Source: Verrucomicrobiales bacterium
GTDB taxonomy: Bacteria; Verrucomicrobiota; Verrucomicrobiia; Limisphaerales; Palsa-1400
Reading direction: 5' to 3'
DNA length: 64,000 bases
Assembly: GCA_003138485.1 (NCBI GenBank)
Contig: PLGF01000175.1
Coordinates: 2,052 to 66,051 of the forward strand
Positions 7,625 through 15,263 of the stretch are shown here, in pieces (position 1 is the stretch's first letter; every line of letters starts with the position of its first letter). Position numbers and translations under genes: made by a program. The notes beneath the pieces were generated by a model. That model searched no databases and was not told the DNA's origin. It saw only the letters and a list, made by a program, of their open reading frames with translations.

Positions 7625-9817
7625 CTACTGCGCCAGATCTGAGAGGGCGTCGTTGCGAGTCTGCGCATCCTCAATGGCTTTTGCTATCTCGATGGCCTGC
7701 TTTCTCAGGCCGCGCTTGGCCAGCAGGCCGGCCGCCTCGCGCGCGGCCCGGCTTCGCTCCGGGAGGGCGCCTATCTGCCGGAGCGCATCCTTGACAAGGC
7801 CCTCTTCGCCCGCGTTGGCCGCATCCAAGGCCACAGCGGCTGACGATTTGTTTTTTAGAAAGGGATCGCTAATCTCCGATGCCGCTTCCAATCGCTCGGC
7901 CAGCGCTTCCCGCGTTGCCTTGGTTGCCTCATCGGAAATCACACCATCCGCGTTTGAGGTTTCGGCTTGCCCGGCTGCCGTTCTCATGTCGTGCCGCCAC
8001 GCCAAGCGCCTCGCCACCGCGACGGAAAGGATGGTCCCCGCGATCAGCAGCAGCACGGCTGTCAAGCCAAGCGCCGGTGTCATCCACTTCCAGTCCGCGC
8101 CGTGGACGCCAGGCGGCTTGGCAGCCGGGACCGGCCGCACCTCCGTGCCAGAGGGTCCGACATCTGCCGGCGCCGCGTTGGCAGCGCGCCCGGCCGCTCC
8201 GAAGATGTCTTCATAGGCATACATCAGCGCGGCCTTTGCGATGGGCGCGAGGACAAGGTAACCAACGAGAAAAACCACCGTCCCCGCCAGTTTGAGCAAC
8301 AGCAAAATGATGACGAAACCGAAAAATGCCCACCAATGTTTGGATACGATCTTGCGGCTCAGTTCCATCGCCGGCCAGAAATCGAGTCCTTTATCCATGA
8401 TCAGAGGCAGGGTGAATGTCCACGCCACCAACAGGTAAATGCCAGGCAATACCAGGCAGATGAACCCAAGCCCTATCAGGAGGGCGGACACGAAGTACGC
8501 CAAAAAGAGATGCAGAAAACGATTGCTGAAACCGGAGAAAGCCGTTTCGACCGCCGTTCTCTCCCCGCGAATCCTCTTAAGGAAAAACATCCACAGCCCG
8601 CCGGCCAGCGGACCATTCACCAGGAGGCCGATCACCGATCCTTCCGCCATGACATTGCCATTGTCCGACCAGAGTCCGGCTTCGGCCGAATTGGCGACCG
8701 CCCACAGCGCGGTAAAGAGCGCGCAGATTCCGACAATGGGCCAGAAATCCGCCCACACCAGCGCCCAGCCGCGACGCAGGCAACTGCCGATGTCCAAATC
8801 GTAATCCCGCTCGATTACTTCCCGCGCCAGCGCCTCCCCGCTGGGCGGCGGCGCGGCAGGCTCGCTGCCGGCGATTTCATCCACCGCCGTCTTCACCTGG
8901 CTGACGTGTTGGTAGCGGCGCTCGGGGTCCTTTTCCAGGGCGCGGAGCACGACGTCGTCCAGGCGCACGTCCACCGCCACTTTGCGGGACGAGGGCGGGG
9001 GGAATTTGCCCAGCGGCAATTCACCTGTGAGCATTTCATAAAACACGACGCCCAGGGAAAAAATGTCCGCGCGATGATCGACGGCCGCGGGTTTCTCCAC
9101 TTGCTCCGGGGCCATGTAATGGGGCGTGCCGATGGCGCCCTTGGTTTCGGTGATGGCAACCTCCTGCCCGCCGCCCAGAATCTTGGCGATGCCAAAATCG
9201 GCGATCTTCACCCGCCCCTTCTTGTCCACCAGAATATTCTCCGGCTTGATGTCACGATGCACGATGCCTTCGTCATGGGCAAACTGGAGCGCCTCGCAAA
9301 TCCGCGGAACAATCTGCAACGCCTCGCGCGGAGACAGTTGCCCCGCCTGCTCCAACTGGCGCAGGTTCAGGCCATCGACGAATTCCATGATGAAGAAGGG
9401 CATCCCGTTGACCTGGCCGAATTCGTGGACCGCAACGATGTTGGGATGGGTCAGCTTGGCCAGCGCGCGCGCTTCGCGGTTAAACCGTTCTACAAAGCCC
9501 GGGCCGCCCGCCGTCTGCGGCGGAAGAATTTTCAGCGCGACGATTCGATCCAGCGCCGGCTGACGCGCCTTATAGACCGCTCCCATGCCGCCTTTGCCGA
9601 TAAACCCGAGGACTTCCAGTTGCGGAAACAATCTGGCCACCTCCTCGACACCCGGCGGCAGAAACGCGGCCGCTTCGGGCTGTGTGCCGGTATCATTTAG
9701 GGCGCCCTGTTTGAACAGGCAGGCAGGGCAAAGCCCCGCCAGCACTCCCGAAGGGAGCGGTTCACCGCATTTGGGACACTTGTTTTCCATATTCTGGCTC
9801 GCCTCGGATTCACTCAT
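7625..9817 (-). CDS. Membrane Ser/Thr protein kinase with zinc ribbon and multi-helix C-terminal region
   Basis: A 730-residue protein. An N-terminal zinc-ribbon-like module has Cys14, 17, 30 and 33. A complete Hanks-type kinase domain follows (about 67-335): Gly loop GKGGMGAV at 74-81, Lys96, HRD with Asp189, DFG at 207-209 and an APE motif after TPHYM. After it come a polytopic domain of about 200 residues resembling YciC/GPDP-type membrane domains, another single helix, and a C-terminal helical stretch that looks like short alpha-solenoid repeats. AGGAG precedes the ATG at 9817. It is predicted to phosphorylate Ser/Thr from the inner membrane; its partner may be the sigma factor encoded next. 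The membrane-domain assignment is tentative. Confidence 0.9.
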   Translation of the reverse strand: MSESEASQNMENKCPKCGEPLPSGVLAGLCPACLFKQGALNDTGTQPEAAAFLPPGVEEVARLFPQLEVLGFIGKGGMGAVYKARQPALDRIVALKILPPQTAGGPGFVERFNREARALAKLTHPNIVAVHEFGQVNGMPFFIMEFVDGLNLRQLEQAGQLSPREALQIVPRICEALQFAHDEGIVHRDIKPENILVDKKGRVKIADFGIAKILGGGQEVAITETKGAIGTPHYMAPEQVEKPAAVDHRADIFSLGVVFYEMLTGELPLGKFPPPSSRKVAVDVRLDDVVLRALEKDPERRYQHVSQVKTAVDEIAGSEPAAPPPSGEALAREVIERDYDLDIGSCLRRGWALVWADFWPIVGICALFTALWAVANSAEAGLWSDNGNVMAEGSVIGLLVNGPLAGGLWMFFLKRIRGERTAVETAFSGFSNRFLHLFLAYFVSALLIGLGFICLVLPGIYLLVAWTFTLPLIMDKGLDFWPAMELSRKIVSKHWWAFFGFVIILLLLKLAGTVVFLVGYLVLAPIAKAALMYAYEDIFGAAGRAANAAPADVGPSGTEVRPVPAAKPPGVHGADWKWMTPALGLTAVLLLIAGTILSVAVARRLAWRHDMRTAAGQAETSNADGVISDEATKATREALAERLEAASEISDPFLKNKSSAAVALDAANAGEEGLVKDALRQIGALPERSRAAREAAGLLAKRGLRKQAIEIAKAIEDAQTRNDALSDLAQ

Positions 9818-9885
9818 ATACCCTTCTCCTAAGCAAATCCCGGAAAATGTTACACGATTGTCTTTTCGCCGTCCGCCTTTTGCGC

Positions 9886-9891
9886 TATTAA
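9886..9891 (+). promoter_or_regulatory. Candidate -10 box of the exeA-like gene
   Basis: TATTAA ends 6 bp before the GTG start at 9898, with only a poor -35 match 17 bp upstream. The spacing would give a leaderless transcript. There is no Shine-Dalgarno sequence before this GTG. Confidence 0.3.
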
Positions 9892-9897
9892 GCGGGT

Positions 9898-10713
9898 GTG
9901 TATCTCGAGTATTACGGGCTGAAGGAACCGCCCTTTAATATCACGCCCAATCCGCGGTTTCTGTTCTTCAGCGCCAAACATCGCGAGGCCTTTAATCATC
10001 TTCTTTATGGCATTCGCGAGCGCAAGGGGTTTGTCCAGTTGACCGGCGAAGTCGGGGCGGGAAAGACGACGCTTTGCCGGGCGTTGCTCGAGGAGCTGGG
10101 GCCGGGCTTTTCCACGGCGCTCATTCTCAACCCCGTCATGGACGCCGATCAACTGATGAAGGCCATCGCGATGGAGTTGGATTTGCAGGTCAAGGGGCTG
10201 GACCGCCTGGAAACCGTCGCCGAAATCAACCGGTTTCTGCTCCAACAGGTCGAGCGCCACAAGGATACTGTCCTGATCATCGACGAGGCGCAGGACTTGA
10301 CGCCTGAGTTGCTGGAGCAGGTGCGGTTGTTGTCCAATCTCGAAACCGATGAACGGAAGCTTTTGCAAATCGTGCTCATGGGGCAGTCGGAGTTGAGGGA
10401 CCGGCTCAACGAGCACAGCCTGCGCCAGTTGCGCCAGCGCATTACCATCCGCTACCATTTGAATCCCCTGCGCCGCAATGAAATCGGCCCCTACATCCAG
10501 CATCGGCTCCAAGTTTCCGGGGCCAACGGGACGCCGTATTTCACCGCGGCGGCGTTGTGGCGCATTTTCCGATATAGCCGGGGGATTCCCCGCCTGATCA
10601 ATGCCGTGTGCGACAAGTGTCTTCTGGCGGGATATATCGAACAACGGGACAAGATCGATTTTCGCATGGCCGGCCGGGCCGTGCGCGAATTGGAAGGGCA
10701 GATCGATTTATGA
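9898..10713 (+). CDS. ExeA/GspA-like AAA ATPase
   Basis: A 271-residue AAA ATPase that begins with the ExeA-type signature MYLEYYGLKEPPF followed by TPNPRFLF. Walker A is GEVGAGKTT (50-58), Walker B LIIDEAQDL (about 127-134), and an arginine-rich sensor region follows (LRQRITIRYHLNP). In characterised systems ExeA works with ExeB/GspB to help assemble the type II secretin through peptidoglycan. No peptidoglycan-binding C-terminal domain is present, as in many short bacterial relatives found also in pilus and exopolysaccharide loci. The GTG start is next to a -10-like box. The next gene, a GspB-like protein, overlaps by ATGA, which supports the ExeA-GspB reading. Confidence 0.85.
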   Translation: MYLEYYGLKEPPFNITPNPRFLFFSAKHREAFNHLLYGIRERKGFVQLTGEVGAGKTTLCRALLEELGPGFSTALILNPVMDADQLMKAIAMELDLQVKGLDRLETVAEINRFLLQQVERHKDTVLIIDEAQDLTPELLEQVRLLSNLETDERKLLQIVLMGQSELRDRLNEHSLRQLRQRITIRYHLNPLRRNEIGPYIQHRLQVSGANGTPYFTAAALWRIFRYSRGIPRLINAVCDKCLLAGYIEQRDKIDFRMAGRAVRELEGQIDL

Positions 10714-11255
10714 GCCTCATCAACGACGCCCTCAAGCGCGCCAGCCAGTCCGATAAGGACCGGCCAGGCCAGGCGCCCCCGCCCCGACCGATTGAACCGG
10801 TGGTTGGCGGGCAAGACCGGCGGCTTTCCTGGATTTTGGCGGCTTTTGTGGCTATTGCCTTGCTCATGGCGGGATGGTTCTTCTTGAAATGGATGGGTAC
10901 AGGCCGTTCAGCCGTTGTCGCAACGACCGCCCCGGCGCCGGCGGGCGATGTTGTGGCGGCGCCAGCGCCTCCGCCTCCTCCTCCGGTCGTGGCTCAATCG
11001 CCTCCGCCGCCCGCAAAGCCCGCGGAACCAATCCTCGCCGCTCCGGTCGCTCCCGTCGTCGAGGCGCCGTGGCCGGCGCCATTGACCTTGCAGGGTATTT
11101 TCTATAATAAAACAGCTCCGCGCGCCTTGATCAGCGGAAAAACAGTCGGACTTGGCGACACCGTCAACGGCGTGCGGGTGGCTGGAATTGAATCCGACCG
11201 GGTGGTTGTGGAATGGAACGGACAGACCAAAGAACTGGTGCTGGAAGGCCAATGA
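10710..11255 (+). CDS. GspB-like type II secretion protein
   Basis: A 181-residue bitopic protein. It opens with MSLINDALKRASQ, common in GspB/ExeB-type proteins, and has one transmembrane helix at about 38-60. A long Pro/Ala linker follows, and the C-terminal periplasmic domain (LTLQGIFYNKTAPRALI then VGLGDTVNGVRVAGI) is the GspB C-terminal pattern. The ATG at 10710 overlaps the ExeA-like stop. With the upstream ATPase it probably forms an inner-membrane complex that supports secretin assembly; the rest of a T2SS is outside the window. Confidence 0.8.
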   Translation: MSLINDALKRASQSDKDRPGQAPPPRPIEPVVGGQDRRLSWILAAFVAIALLMAGWFFLKWMGTGRSAVVATTAPAPAGDVVAAPAPPPPPPVVAQSPPPPAKPAEPILAAPVAPVVEAPWPAPLTLQGIFYNKTAPRALISGKTVGLGDTVNGVRVAGIESDRVVVEWNGQTKELVLEGQ

Positions 11256-11272
11256 AGGAGTAGATTTACATT

Positions 11273-13129
11273 ATGGATAACGAACGAAAAACGCTGGATG
11301 ATCGCAACAAGATGCCGGAACTGGAGCGCCTCCGCCACTCCTGCGCGCATGTCCTGGCCACCGCCATCGCCAAGCTCTGGCCCGACGCCCAATTCGCCGC
11401 CGGACCGCCGGTTGAGAACGGCTTTTATTACGACGTGGAAGTGTCGCATCGCATCTCGCCAGAGGATTTTCCCAAGATCGAGGAGGAAATGAAGCGGGTG
11501 GTCAAGGCGAACCAGACGTTTGAAAAGGTGGTCGTGCCGCGCGCCCAGGCGTTGGAGGACGCCCAAAAAGGCCGGCTGGCCGCGCTGGGCGAACGGGCCG
11601 TGCCGAGCAAGTTCAAGCTCGATATTGTCCAGAACATTCCCGAAAGCGAGCCGATTTCCTATTTCAAGAACGGCGATTTCATCGACCTCTGCGCGGGGCC
11701 GCACGTCATGCGCACGGGGAACATCGGCGCGTTCAAGCTCACGCAAGTCGCCAGCGCCTATTACAAAGGCGACGAGCGCAATCCCCAACTCCAGCGCATC
11801 TACGGCACCGCTTTCAAGAATAGAACCGAGATGGACGCCTACTTCGCGATGCTCGAAGAGGCCAAACGCCGCGACCACCGCAAGATCGGCCAGGAGATGG
11901 GATTGTTCGCGCTGGACTCCGAATATGTCGGGCCGGGCCTGCCGCTTTGGCTGCCCAAAGGCACGGCGATGGTGGAGGAATTGGAGAAGCTGGCCAAGGA
12001 AACGGAATTCGCCGCCGGCTACGTCCGCGTGAAAACGCCGCACATCGCCAAGGAGAAGATGTATTTGACAAGTGGTCATCTGCCGATCCTTTACAAGGAT
12101 TCGATGTTTCCGCCGATGACACTGTTCAGCGAATCCGGGAGCGATGACGCGATTGGTGATCGTTACTATCTCAAGGCGATGAACTGCCCGCATCATCACC
12201 GCATTTTCGCGGCGGAGCCGCGCAGTTACCGGGACTTGCCGTTGCGGCTGGCGGAGTACGGGACGTGCTACCGCTACGAGCAAAGCGGGGAGCTGATCGG
12301 GCTGATGCGCGTGCGGTCGTTGAACATGAACGACGCGCACATCTATTGCTCGGAGGAGCAATTCGCCGCCGAGTTCAACGCCGTCAACGAGATGTATCTG
12401 AAGTACTTCAAGATTTTCGGCATCGAGAAATACATCATGCGTTTCAGCACGCACGACCCCTCCCGCCTGAGCGGCGACAACGCCAAATTTGTCAACGAGC
12501 CGGAGCTTTGGAAAAAGACCGAGGACCTGGCGCGGCGGGTGCTGGTGGAATCGAAGATCAATTTCGTGGAGGTCCCCAACGAAGCCGCCTTTTACGGTCC
12601 GAAAATCGATGTCCAGGTCTGGAGCGTCATCGGGCGCGAGTTTACCCTGGCGACCAACCAGGTCGATTTCGCCGTGCCCGCCCGGTTTGGGCTGAAATAC
12701 CACGACAAAGACAACCTGGACAAGACGCCCTTGTGCATTCATCGGGCGCCGCTGGGGACGCACGAGCGGTTCATCGGCTTCTTGATCGAGCATTACGCGG
12801 GGAATTTCCCGCTCTGGCTGGCTCCCGAACAGGTGCGCGTGCTGACCATTGGCGAGGACGAGAAACTGGTGGAGTACGCCAACTCCATCGTGCGGGAGTT
12901 GCGCGGCCATTTCGTGCGCGCGGAGGCCGATCTTTCGTCGAACAAAATCAACGGCAAAATTCAGGAGGCGGAGAAGGCGCGCGTCCACACGATGCTGGTC
13001 ATTGGCGGGCGCGACCTGGAAGCGGGCAACGTCTCCGTGCGCCTGCACGGCAAAGGCAGCATTGGCGCAAAGCCCAAAGGGGAAGTGGTGGCGGACATAT
13101 TGCAAGCGATCCGGGAGCGGCGGCCATAG
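11273..13129 (+). CDS. thrS: Threonyl-tRNA synthetase
   Basis: A 618-residue class II synthetase charging tRNA-Thr. The editing domain starts almost at the N-terminus (LRHSCAHVLATAIA, later DLCAGPHV), followed by the catalytic core (MNCPHHH, RYEQSGELIGLMRVR, DDAH-like NMNDAHIYC, and RAPLGTHERFIGFLIEH) and the anticodon-binding domain (PLWLAPEQVRVL). The Cys of NCP, the His of DAH and the His of GTHE match the zinc ligands. The N-terminal TGS domain of the roughly 640-residue E. coli enzyme is absent. AAGGAG at 11255-11260 lies 12 bp before the ATG, overlapping the end of the GspB-like gene, so it may be read from that operon too. Confidence 0.96.
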   Translation: MDNERKTLDDRNKMPELERLRHSCAHVLATAIAKLWPDAQFAAGPPVENGFYYDVEVSHRISPEDFPKIEEEMKRVVKANQTFEKVVVPRAQALEDAQKGRLAALGERAVPSKFKLDIVQNIPESEPISYFKNGDFIDLCAGPHVMRTGNIGAFKLTQVASAYYKGDERNPQLQRIYGTAFKNRTEMDAYFAMLEEAKRRDHRKIGQEMGLFALDSEYVGPGLPLWLPKGTAMVEELEKLAKETEFAAGYVRVKTPHIAKEKMYLTSGHLPILYKDSMFPPMTLFSESGSDDAIGDRYYLKAMNCPHHHRIFAAEPRSYRDLPLRLAEYGTCYRYEQSGELIGLMRVRSLNMNDAHIYCSEEQFAAEFNAVNEMYLKYFKIFGIEKYIMRFSTHDPSRLSGDNAKFVNEPELWKKTEDLARRVLVESKINFVEVPNEAAFYGPKIDVQVWSVIGREFTLATNQVDFAVPARFGLKYHDKDNLDKTPLCIHRAPLGTHERFIGFLIEHYAGNFPLWLAPEQVRVLTIGEDEKLVEYANSIVRELRGHFVRAEADLSSNKINGKIQEAEKARVHTMLVIGGRDLEAGNVSVRLHGKGSIGAKPKGEVVADILQAIRERRP

Positions 13130-13193
13130 GAACAAAAATGAGAACCGTGATGGACGGGGCCGCCCCGGCCTGATAAAGTTTCCAAGTCCAGTT

Positions 13194-14411
13194 ATGAATG
13201 AATTCAAGTTCTCCTGCCCGAATTGCCAGCAGAACATCCAGGCAACACCGGAGTATTCGGGCGCCCAGATCAATTGTCCATCGTGCCAGCAGCCCATAAT
13301 AGTGCCGCAGGCTCCCAGCGCCCCGGTGCCGCACGCGGGCAAGCTCACGATGGCGGCTTCCACCACCAGCCACGCTGCCACTCGCACGCCGGTCATCGCC
13401 GCCGGGCCGCTGCGAAAGAAGAAGGACTACACCAACCTGATCGTTGGACTGGTTCTGGCGGCGGGCGCCATTTCCGCGGGCATCAACTTCGGCCCCGGCC
13501 TGTATGCCAAGTATATCCACCACGCTGCGGCTCCCGTGGCCGCAGGCGCTCCGGCCGAGCCGACCAATGAGCCGCCGCCACCCCCACCGGAGTTGACCAC
13601 CGATGAGATCATGCAGAAACTCGCCGAGACCTACAAGGGGCTGACCAGCCTCGCCATAAAGGGGACATCGGTCGCGGACATTGACCCCACGCAATTCAAC
13701 AGCGCCGCCAAACCGGTGAATTCGACGGCGACCGTCGCGCTGCAAATGGGCCGCCCCGGTTACTACCGCATGGAATGGGAGCGGACCCTGGCCGGAATGG
13801 CGATGAAAGGGGCGGCATGGAACTCCGGCAAGGGTGACTTCGTGGGTTACGACCCCAATCCGCCGGGGAAGGTCAAGAACCGCCAGACCGCCATCACCAC
13901 GGCCACGGCGGCTTCGGCCGCGTTGTGTGAATTGGTCATGCAGTTGTTCTTCAGCGACACCAACAATCTGACAACGCAGATCAGCGCATTTACCCGGACC
14001 AATGGAACGGCCATCAGCGACCAGGATTGCTACATCCTGGCTGGAGAACTCCCGGCGCACACCGTTTTGCTGTGGGTGAGCAAGTCCAGCTTTCTCATCC
14101 GGCAAATCGAATTTGATTACGGCGGCAAGATTGACCCGCTCATGCTCAAAAGCCTTCCGCTGGCGCAGCGGGACCTGTTGACACGGTGGTCCAAATTGAA
14201 GGGCAAGGTGGTTGAAACCTACGATAACGTGGAGAGCGATCGGACCTTGGGTGCCTCCGCCTTTGAATCCCCTTACACGCCCACCGCCGCCGCCGCCGCC
14301 GCGCCTCGCAACCGCGGAGGACAACGCCGCGGGCCGCCTCCCGGCGGCACTACCGCAACCCAACTCACGCGCCGCGTCACACAGCAGCCGGAGCAGCAGC
14401 CACCGCCGTAA
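13194..14411 (+). CDS. Membrane-anchored zinc-ribbon protein of unknown function
   Basis: A 405-residue protein starting at MNEFKFSC. It carries a small zinc ribbon (Cys8, 11, 28, 31) and one transmembrane helix at about 80-99. A Pro-rich spacer follows, then an outer domain with alternating strands resembling LolA/DUF2092-type proteins (repeated Met-Gly-Arg-Pro and QIEFDYGGKI elements), and a Pro/Arg-rich low-complexity tail. The fold guess is weak. It lies 64 bp after thrS and on the same strand. Longer in-frame starts inside thrS are rejected because they would overlap the synthetase. Confidence 0.7.
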   Translation: MNEFKFSCPNCQQNIQATPEYSGAQINCPSCQQPIIVPQAPSAPVPHAGKLTMAASTTSHAATRTPVIAAGPLRKKKDYTNLIVGLVLAAGAISAGINFGPGLYAKYIHHAAAPVAAGAPAEPTNEPPPPPPELTTDEIMQKLAETYKGLTSLAIKGTSVADIDPTQFNSAAKPVNSTATVALQMGRPGYYRMEWERTLAGMAMKGAAWNSGKGDFVGYDPNPPGKVKNRQTAITTATAASAALCELVMQLFFSDTNNLTTQISAFTRTNGTAISDQDCYILAGELPAHTVLLWVSKSSFLIRQIEFDYGGKIDPLMLKSLPLAQRDLLTRWSKLKGKVVETYDNVESDRTLGASAFESPYTPTAAAAAAPRNRGGQRRGPPPGGTTATQLTRRVTQQPEQQPPP

Positions 14412-14439
14412 TTGATCCGGCGACCAGGAAACCCAAGCC

Positions 14440-15216
14440 ATGAACGGATACCTCTTTACCGCAAGTGTCAGCCGCTCCTTGCTCCGCGAGGCCGCTGCCA
14501 GCCGGCGGCCTGCCGCGCACCGCCCGCAAACCTGGAATGCCTGCCTCAGTTCCATTGTATGCTCCGACAACGCGGACGAAGCGAAGAAGCTCTTTGAAGC
14601 GTCGCTGCACGCGTCACCGGAAGGGGAGGACCCATTTGAGACGCAGATCAACAAACTCGTGGCGGCGCAGTTTGTTGAGCAACTGCTGATGGAAAAGGAC
14701 TCCGCTCCGATTGACTGGCCGCAAATTGCAAAGCAAGCGCAATTGGACCTGGAATCAACTCCCGCCGATGATTTTGAACAGGGCTATTGGGTGGACGTCA
14801 ACGCCTTCCGCCGGCCCTGCGCCAACCTGGAGGCCTTGCGCCAGGCCTTGCCCGAGGACATTCGCTCCGGCCTCAATTGGGCCGAAGAGAAACAGTTCTT
14901 CTTTCTGCTCAGCGTTCTGAGTCCGCCGCCGCCGCCGCGTCCCCAAGCCGAAGAGGCGGACGAACCTGGGGCGGGCGCTCCCGATGCCGCGCCAGAGCCG
15001 GACGAAGCCGCCAGCGGGGCTGCGGGCGGCATCTTCGACACGCAAGCCGATTTCCCGGAAGTGGCGGACAAGGAATCCGCCGTGTTGATTCGAGCGCGCA
15101 ACTCCGCCGTGGCCGCATGGCTGTGGCGCAAATACGCCGCCAACGCGAAGTTCGCCCGCAACCAAATCCGAATCGATCCCTGGTGCGGCGTGATGGGAGT
15201 GGAACCAACAAAGTAG
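14440..15216 (+). CDS. Conserved-looking protein of unknown function; 3' end duplicated around the R-M gene
   Basis: A 258-residue soluble protein that I do not recognise. It is mostly helical and acidic in the first 160 residues, has a Pro/Glu/Ala linker (about 165-210), and ends in a distinct Trp/Arg-rich module with AVAAWLWRKYAAN and IRIDPWCGVMGVEP. That last module is encoded by a 130-bp segment which recurs after the restriction-modification gene. AGGAA precedes the ATG at 14440. It stays intact despite the adjacent insertion, which suggests the insertion preserved its reading frame. Confidence 0.7.
   Translation: MNGYLFTASVSRSLLREAAASRRPAAHRPQTWNACLSSIVCSDNADEAKKLFEASLHASPEGEDPFETQINKLVAAQFVEQLLMEKDSAPIDWPQIAKQAQLDLESTPADDFEQGYWVDVNAFRRPCANLEALRQALPEDIRSGLNWAEEKQFFFLLSVLSPPPPPRPQAEEADEPGAGAPDAAPEPDEAASGAAGGIFDTQADFPEVADKESAVLIRARNSAVAAWLWRKYAANAKFARNQIRIDPWCGVMGVEPTK
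15077..15206 (+). repeat. Left copy of a 130-bp direct repeat flanking the R-M gene
   Basis: This copy encodes the last conserved module of the upstream 258-residue protein. It matches 19114-19243 without gaps at 123 of 130 positions. Six of the seven differences are in third codon positions; only one codon changes residue (Asn to Asp). The right end lies just before the codons for TK and the stop. Confidence 0.9.
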
Positions 15217-15226
15217 CGCGTCCTAC

Positions 15227-15256
15227 TTGCCCTCTCCGCCTCCGGTTTGCTAAACT
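15227..15256 (+). promoter_or_regulatory. Promoter of the restriction-modification gene
   Basis: TTGCCC at 15227-15232 and TAAACT at 15251-15256 are 18 bp apart. The expected start site is at or next to the ATG at 15264, giving a leaderless message. The promoter lies inside the inserted segment, right after the left repeat, so the module carries its own expression signal. Confidence 0.5.
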
Positions 15257-15263
15257 GCGCACC

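Noticed and set aside
11102-13396. A 764-residue open frame antisense to thrS
   Set aside because: It has no recognisable domain and lies across a full threonyl-tRNA synthetase and parts of both neighbours.
14787-15263. Extended N-terminus for the restriction-modification protein
   Set aside because: The extension overlaps the 258-residue gene in another frame and is Arg/Gly-rich. The promoter at 15227-15256 supports the ATG at 15264.
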